Assembly (NCBI GenBank): GCA_002424815.1
Contig: DILB01000017.1
Span: 1 to 64,000, forward strand
Reading direction: 5' to 3'
Length of the DNA stretch: 64,000 nt
From: Caryophanales bacterium UBA5603
GTDB lineage: Bacteria; Bacillota_I; Bacilli_A; Izemoplasmatales; Hujiaoplasmataceae
Every line of letters begins with the position of its first letter. The stretch's first letter is position 1. A program made the position numbers and the translations under genes. Shown in pieces: positions 34,564 through 42,819 of this stretch. A model generated the notes under the pieces. The model had not been told where the DNA came from, did no database searches, and saw nothing but the letters and a program-made list of their open reading frames with translations.

Positions 34564-35799
34564 TTAATGATTTATTCCTTCCATCGCTTGAAGCCGGTCA
34601 GCGATGGTAGGATGTGAATAATGCATTAAAACATAAAAGGGATGCGGAGTTAAATTCGAATAATTCGCTTTGGCTATAACTTTTAAAGCCTCAATCATGG
34701 ACTGTGTATCAGTCATACGGCAGGCAAAAGCATCAGCTTTATATTCTGCTTTACGAGATAAATAATTTAATAAAAAGCCAATCAATAAATTGAAGGGACT
34801 CATTAAAATTGAAAAGAGAATAATAGAGAAACCAAAATGAAAGCCACTGAAACCAAATGAAGTCGTAAAGATCTCGTTTTGTAAAATCACGCCTAGTAAA
34901 ATCGCATATAAGCCAAACATGATGATCTGCCGTAATAACAAAAAGATAACATCATGATGCTTTGCATGTCCTAGTTCATGGGCAAGGACAGATACGATTT
35001 GATCTTCACTCATCTTTTCAATTAAAGTATCATATAATACAACTTCGCGCGTCTTCCCAAGTCCACTAAAAAACGCATTTAATTTACTGGATCGTTTAGA
35101 AGCGTCCATTGAAGAAATTGCATCAATTTTAAACCCAACACGGGAAGCTAACTCTGAAATCTTGGTCTTTAAAGTTCCTTCTTCAAGCGGCGTCAAACGA
35201 TTAAATATTTTAATAAATACTTTGGTATTGAGAATAAATAACACAATCAATACAATGGATAAAACCATCCAAGCCCCGATGATGAAATACCATAAACGAT
35301 CTTGAAACGCAAAATATAGTGATAACAAAACCCAAACGATGCCCGAAAGCAAAGCGATTGATATAAGCCAACGTTTCAATTGATCGAACCAAAAGGTTTT
35401 TTGGGTGGTTTTATTAAACCCAAACATCGCTTCGATATGGAAGGTCTGATAATAATCAAATGGCAGATCAATGATTGAAAATATTGTTAATAAAATGCTC
35501 AAATATAGTATTGAATGCCAAATATCGCCAAACGCTAATGGACTCAGGATAGTATCAAGCCAAGCAAAGGCACCACTGAAAAGTGCTACGATTAAAAGTA
35601 GAGTCTCAAAGATCGATTTAATCATTGAAAAGCGGAAGTTGGACATAAAATAAGCTAACCATTGTTGATATTGATCAAAATCATAAATATCTTTTGTTAC
35701 GGGTGGAATTTCATTCTTGCGGGATTTGAAATTCAAAAGCGATGCAATCGTTTCAATGATAAAAACGCCTATAATGATGCCAACAATCAAAAATTTCAT
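34564..35799 (-). CDS. M48 family membrane zinc metalloprotease (Ste24/HtpX-like)
   Basis: 411 residues with several membrane segments. The zinc site is LAHELGHAKHHD at about residue 272 with the third ligand in KAEYKADAFACRM. Length and topology resemble the CAAX-prenyl-protease/Ste24 branch more than HtpX. It probably cleaves damaged or misfolded membrane proteins. I start at the ATG at 35799, which has GGAGG upstream; the open frame extends further only because it runs into the tRNA-Val gene. Confidence 0.9.
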   Translation of the reverse strand: MKFLIVGIIIGVFIIETIASLLNFKSRKNEIPPVTKDIYDFDQYQQWLAYFMSNFRFSMIKSIFETLLLIVALFSGAFAWLDTILSPLAFGDIWHSILYLSILLTIFSIIDLPFDYYQTFHIEAMFGFNKTTQKTFWFDQLKRWLISIALLSGIVWVLLSLYFAFQDRLWYFIIGAWMVLSIVLIVLFILNTKVFIKIFNRLTPLEEGTLKTKISELASRVGFKIDAISSMDASKRSSKLNAFFSGLGKTREVVLYDTLIEKMSEDQIVSVLAHELGHAKHHDVIFLLLRQIIMFGLYAILLGVILQNEIFTTSFGFSGFHFGFSIILFSILMSPFNLLIGFLLNYLSRKAEYKADAFACRMTDTQSMIEALKVIAKANYSNLTPHPFYVLMHYSHPTIADRLQAMEGINH

Positions 35800-35901
35800 C
35801 GATAATAACCTCCAAAAAACAATGAATGATATAGCGATTTTATCATTTTTTAATCTTAAAAACAACAACTTGTGATGGATATCATTTATGAAGGCTATGA
35901 T

Positions 35902-35932
35902 AATTAAAAAAACACCGACTTTGTCGATGTTT
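35902..35932 (-). terminator. terminator of tRNA-Val
   Basis: AAACACCGAC/GTCGATGTTT hairpin (one wobble pair on the minus strand) followed by seven T. Confidence 0.8.
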
Positions 35933-35943
35933 GTATACATAAG

Positions 35944-36018
35944 TGGTGGAGCCAGAGGGGATTGAACCCACGACCCTCTGCACGTCAAGCAGATGCTCTC
36001 CCGCTGAGCTATAGCTCC
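35944..36018 (-). tRNA. tRNA-Val (anticodon GAC)
   Basis: 75 bases on the minus strand with encoded CCA. Acceptor GGAGCTA pairs with TGGCTCC, the D arm AGCTCAGCGGGAGAGC is standard, the anticodon stem TCTGC/GCAGA encloses TTGACGT, giving GAC, and the T arm has GGGTTCAATCCC. It reads GUC and GUU. Confidence 0.95.
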
Positions 36019-36031
36019 ACACGCATAAACT

Positions 36032-36059
36032 ATTATACTATATTTATCCAACAATTCAA
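36032..36059 (-). promoter_or_regulatory. promoter of tRNA-Val
   Basis: On the minus strand, TTGAAT (36054-36059), a 16-base spacer and TATAAT (36032-36037), in the 66-base gap after the adenosyltransferase gene. Confidence 0.65.
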
Positions 36060-36084
36060 GGAAAATATCTTCTTAAAGTAGAAT

Positions 36085-36615
36085 TTATGCAGATCTAGCT
36101 AAGATGAAAAGCAAGTCACTCAAACGATTGATATATTTCAACGCAAGCCACAGATCCTGGCGCTCGCTTTCGTGAATATACTTAACAATTTTTCTTTCAG
36201 CACGACGACAAACCGCTCTCGACAAGTCAAAATAGGCTCCCGGTAAGGTTGCCTCGCTGCCTGGGAGAACAAAACGCGCCTCAATGGGATGTTCTTTAAG
36301 GAGTCTTTGTTCTTCATCCTCTAAAAACTTCAGTGCTTCTTCTCCAAAACTTTGGATTAATTTGGTGTTCGGATGGTCTGCATCTGGATTGGTCGCAATC
36401 AAGGTATTCATGGATTGTAAAGCTTTTTGAAACTCTAAAATCGGTTCGTAATGGGCGTAATGATAAGTCAATCCAAGTAAACTCGAAAGTTCGTCATTAG
36501 TGCCAAGAACATCAAAAAGAATATTATCTTTGCGATACTTTTGTTGAACATAATTAGATGAATAACCTTTGTCGCCAAGTTTGGTGGTCACTTGGCTCAT
36601 ATTGGTAATTTTCAT
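36085..36615 (-). CDS. cob(I)alamin adenosyltransferase, PduO type
   Basis: 176 residues, the usual length. It transfers the adenosyl group of ATP to cob(I)alamin, making coenzyme B12. The ATP site at the N-terminus, TKLGDKGYSSN, and the C-terminal RAVCRRAERKIV and LKYINRLSDLLFILAR are diagnostic of the PduO family. GGAGG precedes the ATG. Glutamate mutase, encoded 10 kb away, needs this cofactor, which gives the gene a clear local purpose. No other B12 genes are seen in the window, so the corrinoid is probably imported or made elsewhere. Confidence 0.93.
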   Translation of the reverse strand: MKITNMSQVTTKLGDKGYSSNYVQQKYRKDNILFDVLGTNDELSSLLGLTYHYAHYEPILEFQKALQSMNTLIATNPDADHPNTKLIQSFGEEALKFLEDEEQRLLKEHPIEARFVLPGSEATLPGAYFDLSRAVCRRAERKIVKYIHESERQDLWLALKYINRLSDLLFILARSA

Positions 36616-36632
36616 ATCTGACCTCCTACAAT

Positions 36633-37142
36633 TTATCGAATGACAACATTTCCAATTACTTTATAAGGTTTTGCTGTCGCATCAATCAAAGAAACATGCG
36701 TCGGTGTAATCGATTTAGGAACTCTGATCGATTCGGCAATCATCTCAGCGGTCGCTCTTTCTTCACTTGACAAATCCGTCGCAAGCGTAATGTGCGGGTG
36801 ATAATTTTCTGAAGTTGAATATTCACTCAGTTGAATATCTGTAATTCTTAAATATTTGTCATGAAGTTTCATTAAATCCTTATCTTTTTCGATATCGATG
36901 AAAACAGTCGATTTTTCGCCTCTAAAACCACTAATACCTTTTGTCTTGATGGATAATTTGAATGGTCGAATAGCGAAGAATTTTTTTACTGAGTCAACAT
37001 TATCTGCCTCATATACAATTAAAGTAACATGAGGAAAATATCCGGCATCGGTAAAAAAAGGATTGACTTCTTTAGCGATTCTTTCGACAGCGTCATCAAT
37101 TTGTTTAATTTTATCGAATCCTAACACGATGGCAAATTGCAT
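36633..37142 (-). CDS. 2H phosphoesterase (2'-5' RNA ligase/YjcG-like)
   Basis: 169 residues with the two HxT motifs of the 2H superfamily: FPHVTLIVYE at about residue 36 and YHPHITLATD at about residue 115. The family opens or makes 2',5' or cyclic phosphodiester bonds in RNA or small nucleotides. Its target here is unknown. It is the first gene of a unit with the cobalamin adenosyltransferase, 17 bases apart, though no functional link is known. Confidence 0.85.
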   Translation of the reverse strand: MQFAIVLGFDKIKQIDDAVERIAKEVNPFFTDAGYFPHVTLIVYEADNVDSVKKFFAIRPFKLSIKTKGISGFRGEKSTVFIDIEKDKDLMKLHDKYLRITDIQLSEYSTSENYHPHITLATDLSSEERATAEMIAESIRVPKSITPTHVSLIDATAKPYKVIGNVVIR

Positions 37143-37293
37143 GGCATTCAGTCCTTTACTAAAAATCTATCTTCATTATATCAAATCATGATGCTTTTTT
37201 TATCAAAATTTGCACTAAACGATGAAAAACCGTGATAAATCAGTTAAAAAAGTCATTAATGTTGCTAAATTTGAACATATTTATTTTAAATCA

Positions 37294-37326
37294 ACTCATT
37301 GATATCTGCCATAAATGAGTTATAAT
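37294..37326 (+). promoter_or_regulatory. pcp promoter with inverted repeat
   Basis: TTGATA (37299-37304), a 16-base spacer and TATAAT (37321-37326). AACTCAT (37294-37300) and ATGAGTT (37315-37321) form a perfect inverted repeat across the promoter, a candidate operator. The preceding part of the gap (37143-37293) shows no other feature. Confidence 0.55.
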
Positions 37327-37374
37327 CTTTATGATTTCAAGCTTCAATATTAAAAAAAGAAGAGAGATAAACCT

Positions 37375-37977
37375 ATGAAAATATTAATCACTGCTTTTGA
37401 ACCTTTTAATCAACAAACTGAAAATGCTTCTTATGAAATATTACAAAATCTAGACTATGATGATTCATCCATTGAAATTATAAAAGTCTTTTTGCCCGTT
37501 GTTTATGATTATCATATCTATAAAACGTTAATTATGAAACATCACCCCTCAATCATCCTTCATTTGGGTGAAGCTTATGGCCGTTCATTGATAGGATTAG
37601 AACGTCGTGCAAAGAATTTAAAAAGTGCTAACATTCCCGATAATGAAGGTGTCATTTTTACGAATGAACTCATCCATCCTTTGGGCCCCGAAGAACGACT
37701 AACAACCCTCCCAATCGAATCGATTTATCAGGCCGTTCAAAAACAAAATAATCCCATTGAAATATCTGAATCAGCGGGAACTTACATTTGCAATCTTGCC
37801 CTCTATGCTTCCCTTGAAGCAATCGAAGCATTGCAATGGCCGATTCAAGTTGGTTTTATCCATTTTCCAAGATTAGATCATCAAAAGAACTCTTTGAATA
37901 TACCCACATTATCTTTAAAAACATCTGTTGATTGTTTAACCGCAATACTCAGAAGTATCATAAACGAAGAGCGCTGA
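37375..37977 (+). CDS. pcp: pyroglutamyl peptidase I (C15 family)
   Basis: 200 residues, full length. It removes N-terminal pyroglutamate from peptides. The catalytic triad is visible: Glu in LHLGEAYGRS (near residue 65), Cys in SAGTYICNLALY (near 141) and His in VGFIHFPR (near 165). Residues VTAFEPF at the start of the family read ITAFEPF here. The TGA stop lies inside the terminator hairpin. It may feed peptide-derived glutamate units into the nearby glutamate fermentation genes, but that is inference. Confidence 0.92.
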   Translation: MKILITAFEPFNQQTENASYEILQNLDYDDSSIEIIKVFLPVVYDYHIYKTLIMKHHPSIILHLGEAYGRSLIGLERRAKNLKSANIPDNEGVIFTNELIHPLGPEERLTTLPIESIYQAVQKQNNPIEISESAGTYICNLALYASLEAIEALQWPIQVGFIHFPRLDHQKNSLNIPTLSLKTSVDCLTAILRSIINEER

Positions 37978-37996
37978 AATCTCAGCGCTCTTATTA
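37969..37996. terminator. terminator between pcp and the CAT-like gene
   Basis: GAGCGCTGA/TCAGCGCTC perfect 9-bp stem with a four-base loop, covering the pcp stop codon. T-runs on both sides are short, so it may end convergent transcripts only partly. Confidence 0.65.
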
Positions 37997-38623
37997 TTTC
38001 AATTTATGAAATGCTTCTTCTAAAAGATGAATAAACTGTGCAACATGGATTCCGTCAATCAAACGATGATTGACTTGTATCGACAAAGGCATCATTAAAC
38101 GATCATCACGTTTTTCATATTTTCCGAAAGTGATACGCGCGATAGAATCATCTTTGTTTATGTCCATTTCATGAGTTACAGAGGTAAAATGAATCCATGG
38201 AACCGAAGAAAAATAAATATAATGATCTTTTTTCTCATCTTCTTTAGATGGAAAATATTGTTTTTGTTTTAAAACGGCTGATTTGCAGGCATCACTAAAC
38301 TCATGCATCTGACCGACTAGTTTAACATTAGCAATTAAGAAGAGATCAGAATCTTTCTTGATATCGGTGAATGAGGGAATTAATTCATCAATAAGGAAGA
38401 TTTTTTCACCTCTTATTCGATATCGGAAGGCTTCAATTTGATTCATTGCTTTGCAACATTGATAAATCAACCCGTAATAAAATGAAGTTTGATGGGCTTT
38501 GACATATCGATGAAACGCTGTGACATCTAAATCAATTGTCAAAGAATAAAAAGGAAAAGCGATATGGCTAAAAAATTCAAAGTGTTCTTTTCGATGCCAA
38601 TGTTGGATATCAATTTCATGCAT
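37994..38623 (-). CDS. chloramphenicol acetyltransferase-family protein
   Basis: 209 residues of the type A CAT fold. The N-terminus WHRKEHFEFF, the central FYYGLIYQCCKAMNQIEAFRYRI and the C-terminal catalytic-His segment LSIQVNHRLIDGIHVAQFI (family form HHAVCDG) are recognisable. The active-site segment departs from that of true resistance enzymes (NHRLIDG in place of HHAVCDG), so it may act on another hydroxyl substrate. There is no mobile-element context. Confidence 0.82.
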   Translation of the reverse strand: MHEIDIQHWHRKEHFEFFSHIAFPFYSLTIDLDVTAFHRYVKAHQTSFYYGLIYQCCKAMNQIEAFRYRIRGEKIFLIDELIPSFTDIKKDSDLFLIANVKLVGQMHEFSDACKSAVLKQKQYFPSKEDEKKDHYIYFSSVPWIHFTSVTHEMDINKDDSIARITFGKYEKRDDRLMMPLSIQVNHRLIDGIHVAQFIHLLEEAFHKLK

Positions 38624-38702
38624 TTAAGAAACCTCCTCATCAAAGTGAGTCACCGCTCTCTTCAATTGCATTATATCATAACGAATTAAAAACATTCAAT
38701 AT

Positions 38703-38729
38703 AATAAAAAAAAGCGACACAGCGCTTTT
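38703..38729 (-). terminator. terminator of tRNA-Gly(TCC)
   Basis: AAAGCG/CGCTTT stem followed on the minus strand by eight T. Confidence 0.75.
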
Positions 38730-38737
38730 GTAATCTT

Positions 38738-38812
38738 TGGAGCAAGCGAGGGGAATCGAACCCCCATGTTCTGCTTGGGAAGCAGACGTAATGACCATTA
38801 TACGACACCTGC
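38738..38812 (-). tRNA. tRNA-Gly (anticodon TCC)
   Basis: 75 bases on the minus strand with encoded CCA. The acceptor and T arm are identical to those of tRNA-Gly(GCC) at 13575. The anticodon stem TCTGC/GCAGA encloses TTCCCAA, giving TCC, which reads GGA and GGG. Confidence 0.95.
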
Positions 38813-38831
38813 GTACGATGAATGTAATTCT

Positions 38832-38860
38832 ATTTTAAGCCATCCAACCCATTTTTTCAA
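38832..38860 (-). promoter_or_regulatory. promoter of tRNA-Gly(TCC)
   Basis: On the minus strand, TTGAAA (38855-38860), a 17-base spacer and TAAAAT (38832-38837), identical boxes to those of tRNA-Gly(GCC). Confidence 0.75.
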
Positions 38861-38878
38861 TCACTTAATGATGAATTT

Positions 38879-38909
38879 TAAAAGTAAAGCCGATGCATCG
38901 AACATCGGC
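38879..38909 (-). terminator. terminator of tRNA-Pro
   Basis: GCCGATG/CATCGGC stem with a seven-base loop. On the minus strand it is followed by TTTACTTTTAAA. No other terminator separates citXG from tRNA-Pro, so it may also end the glm-cit transcript. Confidence 0.65.
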
Positions 38910-38920
38910 GTTTTTGATAA

Positions 38921-38997
38921 TGGTCGGAAAGACAGGATTTGAACCTGCGACCTCTTGGACCCCATCCAAGCGCTCTACCAAGCTAAGCTACTTCCCG
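38921..38997 (-). tRNA. tRNA-Pro (anticodon GGG)
   Basis: 77 bases on the minus strand with encoded CCA. The 5' end CGGGAAGTAGC is typical of tRNA-Pro, the anticodon stem CTTGG/CCAAG encloses ATGGGGT, giving GGG, and the T arm has AGGTTCAAATCCT. It reads CCC and CCU. Confidence 0.93.
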
Positions 38998-39007
38998 AGC
39001 ATTATTG

Positions 39008-39016
39008 ATTATAACA
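39008..39016 (-). promoter_or_regulatory. extended -10 of tRNA-Pro
   Basis: TGTTATAAT on the minus strand, 10 bases upstream of tRNA-Pro, in the 49-base gap after citXG. No clear -35. Confidence 0.5.
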
Positions 39017-39046
39017 AATCATTTCTTAAAATGCCACATTTTTTAT

Positions 39047-40306
39047 TCAAAATGCAAATGTTTTCGCAAGCCGACAATATAGGATGGCACAAACCAATAA
39101 ATCTGCTGCACCGCCAAAACTAATATTGGCTTCAATGCATCGTTTGGTCAATTGCATCAATGCTTCAGAATCAGAAACATCAATATTAAAAAACCAAGAT
39201 TGTATTTTTTTTGCCATGTCATAAGAACCAGCTCGACGAATTAATACCGTATCTTCGGTCATTTTAATGGCTTCGATTAATACTTTTAGTAAGGTTAAAT
39301 CATTAAAATCATTAAGCATTGGGATTAATTGTTGGACAGTTGGAAACCCGTTCATAGCTTCGCCTCTGGCCCCCATGGTTCGATATTTAAGATAGGCTTC
39401 GTATCCCGCTGTCGTTTTCGGTTCCTCAAAATCTTTGATAAGATTTTTTGTCATCGTCGCAATCGTCGGAAACATGGTTTTGAGCGGAGCTTGATGGGTA
39501 ATCACATAGGCAAAAGCTGAAGACATTAATCCTAAATTGAAAATCAATCCCTTATAAGCATTGATTCCCTTAGTAGCTTGAAACATTGCTGTTTCAGCTT
39601 CAAGACCAATGCTTCTTGCCTTTTGAAATAATTGTTCTTCATGATGAGCCTGCCATCCATGCGCAAACATTTGTCCGAAATAAGGCAAAATGGCATCCTT
39701 TGCGGACAACATTGTATGATAATTCATGTCAAAATGCGAACCATTCGATATTGGTGTCACAAGTCCAAATTTCGGATCAAGATTTAGTTCATCCATAATA
39801 GCCGCATCTAAACAAGCTAATAACAGTTTTTGAGTATCCTCTAACGCGATTTGATCTATTTTCGCAAGCAATTCCTTCAACGGATGCGTTTGATTTCGAC
39901 CACACGAAAAAGCATCATTATCACAAAGCAAACAACGTCTTAAAGATTTGCGACGAATACTCCCTGATAAACCGCTATAAACATCGATGTCCACCAATCG
40001 TCCGTAAGGTTTTGTTTCTTCCCAAGAAACCATTTGATTTTTCATTTGCTGAGGATTGCCATCTTTAAATACATAAACTAACGTTTCTCCATCAGATCCT
40101 TCATGTCGCCACTTATCGATGGGTTTTAATGCATCCAGCAAAGGTTGATAGTAACTTAAAATCAAATGCGTATAAAACAAATTTTTATGGATTCCAGGAA
40201 TATTTGCTTTACAAGTTATAACCCAAAGACCTTGATCTAAATAAGGTTTTATCATAGTTTGTCGATATTCTCTGTCGTTTAAAATATCATGGCTTTGTTC
40301 GGACAT
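39047..40306 (-). CDS. citXG: CitX-CitG fusion: citrate/citramalate lyase prosthetic-group enzymes
   Basis: 419 residues with two activities. Residues 1 to about 150 are CitX (transfers the phosphoribosyl-dephospho-CoA group to the acyl carrier protein), with GRLVDIDVYSG, RRCLLCDNDAFSCGRNQTHP. Residues 160-419 are CitG (makes triphosphoribosyl-dephospho-CoA from ATP and dephospho-CoA), with FGLVTPISNGSHFDM (a PxNxGSH-like motif), the INAYKGLIFNLGLM segment and MGARGEAMNGFPTV. The fusion is known from other bacteria. It overlaps citC by 20 bases and ends the operon. Confidence 0.93.
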   Translation of the reverse strand: MSEQSHDILNDREYRQTMIKPYLDQGLWVITCKANIPGIHKNLFYTHLILSYYQPLLDALKPIDKWRHEGSDGETLVYVFKDGNPQQMKNQMVSWEETKPYGRLVDIDVYSGLSGSIRRKSLRRCLLCDNDAFSCGRNQTHPLKELLAKIDQIALEDTQKLLLACLDAAIMDELNLDPKFGLVTPISNGSHFDMNYHTMLSAKDAILPYFGQMFAHGWQAHHEEQLFQKARSIGLEAETAMFQATKGINAYKGLIFNLGLMSSAFAYVITHQAPLKTMFPTIATMTKNLIKDFEEPKTTAGYEAYLKYRTMGARGEAMNGFPTVQQLIPMLNDFNDLTLLKVLIEAIKMTEDTVLIRRAGSYDMAKKIQSWFFNIDVSDSEALMQLTKRCIEANISFGGAADLLVCAILYCRLAKTFAF

Positions 40307-41294
40307 TTTTTTCCTCCATGATGGCCTTTAACAAAGGCCTGATTGAATGAGGTACGAAGCTTAAAGCTTCTTCAATTCGATGTTCGTACATGAATCGTCT
40401 AACAAGTGATGCGGAAATAACGACGCCATTTTGAGAAAACCTCGGGATTTCTTGAAGTTTTTCTCCTAAGGTATCTTTTAATATCTGATTATAAGCCACC
40501 ATCACTGGTTCACTCTCAGTACCCACATGTCGCATTGAAAGATTCAAAAGTGGCATAAAATATTTTTTAAAAATCAAAGCATCGAGTTTTGCATGTTCAT
40601 ATTCGCGTTCATCAAGTGCCTTTAAAAAGTAACTTGGAAAGGTCGATTTAGAAACAATATAATTCGTTGAAGGTAACACCAACACGTTGTTTAACGGTTT
40701 TAAAGCTAAATAGACCAAACTAAAGCGTTCTTTATAAGTAAAAGTCGATTCGTCGGTTTCAACGACAAAGACAATCAAAAAATCATGTTTTGCCGCACTC
40801 GCTTCAATGAGTTGATAATGCCCTAACGTCATGGGATTACAATTGACCACAATCGTGCCGAGATCATTATCTTTGATTTTGATGCCAAAGGTGTTTTCAA
40901 TTCTTTTTTGATAACCCAAAATCACATCTTCAATCTTATCAACGCCGCCTTCCATGAAGGCAACTTTACCGCTATCAGCCAACAAGCGGAAACCCATCGA
41001 AGTAAACAAATCAACATAAATCGATTTTGTGAATACATGATAAGAATATAAATTCCGATTTGATAAAATGGCGATGGCATGGCTAAGCAATTCGCCTGCA
41101 ATGTTCATACCGCGATAATGAACATCAATCGCCAGCCCTTTGATGATGTGACCATCGAGCGATAACGTGGCAATAATTTTTTCATCCTCTTCAATAAAGT
41201 AAGCATCATCATGAAAGTCAAATCCAAGATCATTGCTTAAAAGAAATAAACGAATCTGTTCTTTTTCTTCTGCCAACAGAGCTTGTTTAATCAT
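40287..41294 (-). CDS. citC: [citrate (pro-3S)-lyase] ligase
   Basis: 335 residues. The N-terminal part is GNAT-like (VHYRGMNIAGELLSHAI, about 80-96). The C-terminal part has the nucleotidyltransferase motif VNCNPMTLGHYQLIEASAA (about 145-163) and ISASLVRRFMYE near 300. It acetylates the thiol of the lyase carrier protein with ATP and acetate, activating the enzyme. It lies just downstream of citF and upstream of citXG, so the full maturation set is present. Confidence 0.94.
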   Translation of the reverse strand: MIKQALLAEEKEQIRLFLLSNDLGFDFHDDAYFIEEDEKIIATLSLDGHIIKGLAIDVHYRGMNIAGELLSHAIAILSNRNLYSYHVFTKSIYVDLFTSMGFRLLADSGKVAFMEGGVDKIEDVILGYQKRIENTFGIKIKDNDLGTIVVNCNPMTLGHYQLIEASAAKHDFLIVFVVETDESTFTYKERFSLVYLALKPLNNVLVLPSTNYIVSKSTFPSYFLKALDEREYEHAKLDALIFKKYFMPLLNLSMRHVGTESEPVMVAYNQILKDTLGEKLQEIPRFSQNGVVISASLVRRFMYEHRIEEALSFVPHSIRPLLKAIMEEKNVRTKP

Positions 41295-41310
41295 GAGAAA
41301 CCTCCCTTAA

Positions 41311-42819
41311 TTACATTTTTTTATATAACACATCAATGATGGAACCATCGCGGTAACGAACGTAACCGATGATTGTTTTTTCATGCGAAAGTGTTTTTGG
41401 TACACCCGCAATCTGATAAGATAGTTGCATCAAATCTTCAATTTTAACGATTTGAATGCCCTTTTGTTTCAATTGATTCATCAAGTCAATTCTTATCGGA
41501 TTGACTGCGATTCCGCGTTCAGTAACTAAGATATCGATATCAGATCCAGGCGTTGTCAAGGTCGTCACATGTTCCTTGATAATCGGTAATCGGGCTTTTA
41601 ACAAATTGGTTACGACCACCGTCACTTTCGCTCCATGGGCGGTATCCGCATGCCCGCCTGAGCCGCCAATGATTTCACCTAACGAATCGGTGGTCACATT
41701 GACATTAAAATTGAGGTCAATCTCTGTGGCTCCTAAAACCACAAAATCCAATTGATCAACAATAGGACTAGGTTCAAAAGGATTACCATATTCAGAAGCG
41801 GAAATCGCCACATGGCGGCGATTCTCGCGATAAGACTTCGCAGCTCTCAAATCAAAACATTGAACATCATACAAGGTTTCTACCAATCCTTGTTCATGCA
41901 TTAAAACATATTGTCCGGTGATTCCGCCCGAGGCAAAACGCGCGCGAATGTTTTGACGAATCATTAAATCTTTCACATATTCTACGACGGCTAATGAGAT
42001 GCCTCCTGCACCTGTTTGCATCGAGAATCCTTCTTTGATCAGTCCGAGTTTATCTAAAACCATCACAGTATCTCTGGCAATCTTACGACCGACAGGGTCG
42101 CGAGTAACCTTTGTCGTCCCCGAAACAATTCCTTCAGAATCGCCGATTTTATCAACCATCACCACATAATCAACATAACGATGATTAAGTTCAGCTTCTT
42201 CAATATGATCCATTTGATAATCTGAGATTAACACAACTTTTTTTGCATAATGAAGATCCGGAATGGCATATCCGAGGGTTCCGCAAGCAGAGGGTCCAAA
42301 GCGTCCAGTGCCATTACCGGCTTTATCAACAGCGGGTGATGCGATAAAAGCCACATCAATCATTAAATCTCCTGATTCAATCGCTCTCGCTCTTCCACCG
42401 TGGGTATCCATGATAAATGGTTTTTTCAATAGTCCCATCGATATCGCTTTAGCCACCGGTCCATTGGCATAATTCGCAATGATGCCGCTCACGTTTCCTT
42501 CTTTGATTAAATCGACTAATGAAGCATGATTTGGAAATAAAGAAGAGGCCGCAAAAGTCATATCTTTTAATCCACGTCGATGAACTTCTTCACCGATTAA
42601 ACCTATGACTTTATCGCCATTGCGAAGATGATGATGAAATGAAAAAGTCATCCCGTCATGAAGATTTAATGCATCAAATACTTCACTGACTGAATGCAAA
42701 AAAACGACGGATTGGGATTGTTCTTTCTCTGATATCAATCGACGTTGTTTTTGTTTATATGCATCACTACTAACAAACGGCTTAAAATCGGGTGGAAGAT
42801 AATCAGATAATTTACTCAT
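41311..42819 (-). CDS. citF: citrate/citramalate lyase alpha subunit (CoA-transferase)
   Basis: 502 residues, full length. It swaps the acetyl group on the carrier protein for the substrate acid. FSFHHHLRNGDKVI, YANGPVAKAISMG, the DTHGGRARAIESG and the GGSGGHADTAHGAKVTVVV segments are typical of CitF. I start at the ATG at 42819, overlapping the end of citE. The operon setting, after methylaspartate ammonia-lyase, makes citramalate a likelier substrate than citrate; the sequence alone does not decide. Confidence 0.94.
   Translation of the reverse strand: MSKLSDYLPPDFKPFVSSDAYKQKQRRLISEKEQSQSVVFLHSVSEVFDALNLHDGMTFSFHHHLRNGDKVIGLIGEEVHRRGLKDMTFAASSLFPNHASLVDLIKEGNVSGIIANYANGPVAKAISMGLLKKPFIMDTHGGRARAIESGDLMIDVAFIASPAVDKAGNGTGRFGPSACGTLGYAIPDLHYAKKVVLISDYQMDHIEEAELNHRYVDYVVMVDKIGDSEGIVSGTTKVTRDPVGRKIARDTVMVLDKLGLIKEGFSMQTGAGGISLAVVEYVKDLMIRQNIRARFASGGITGQYVLMHEQGLVETLYDVQCFDLRAAKSYRENRRHVAISASEYGNPFEPSPIVDQLDFVVLGATEIDLNFNVNVTTDSLGEIIGGSGGHADTAHGAKVTVVVTNLLKARLPIIKEHVTTLTTPGSDIDILVTERGIAVNPIRIDLMNQLKQKGIQIVKIEDLMQLSYQIAGVPKTLSHEKTIIGYVRYRDGSIIDVLYKKM

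Noticed and set aside
34564..36054. M48 protease starting at 36054
   Set aside because: The upstream part is translated tRNA-Val and its terminator; the ATG at 35799 has a GGAGG site.
36055..37374. Cobalamin riboswitch upstream of the adenosyltransferase or glmS
   Set aside because: No B12-box-like sequence or long structured leader is seen; the leaders are short.
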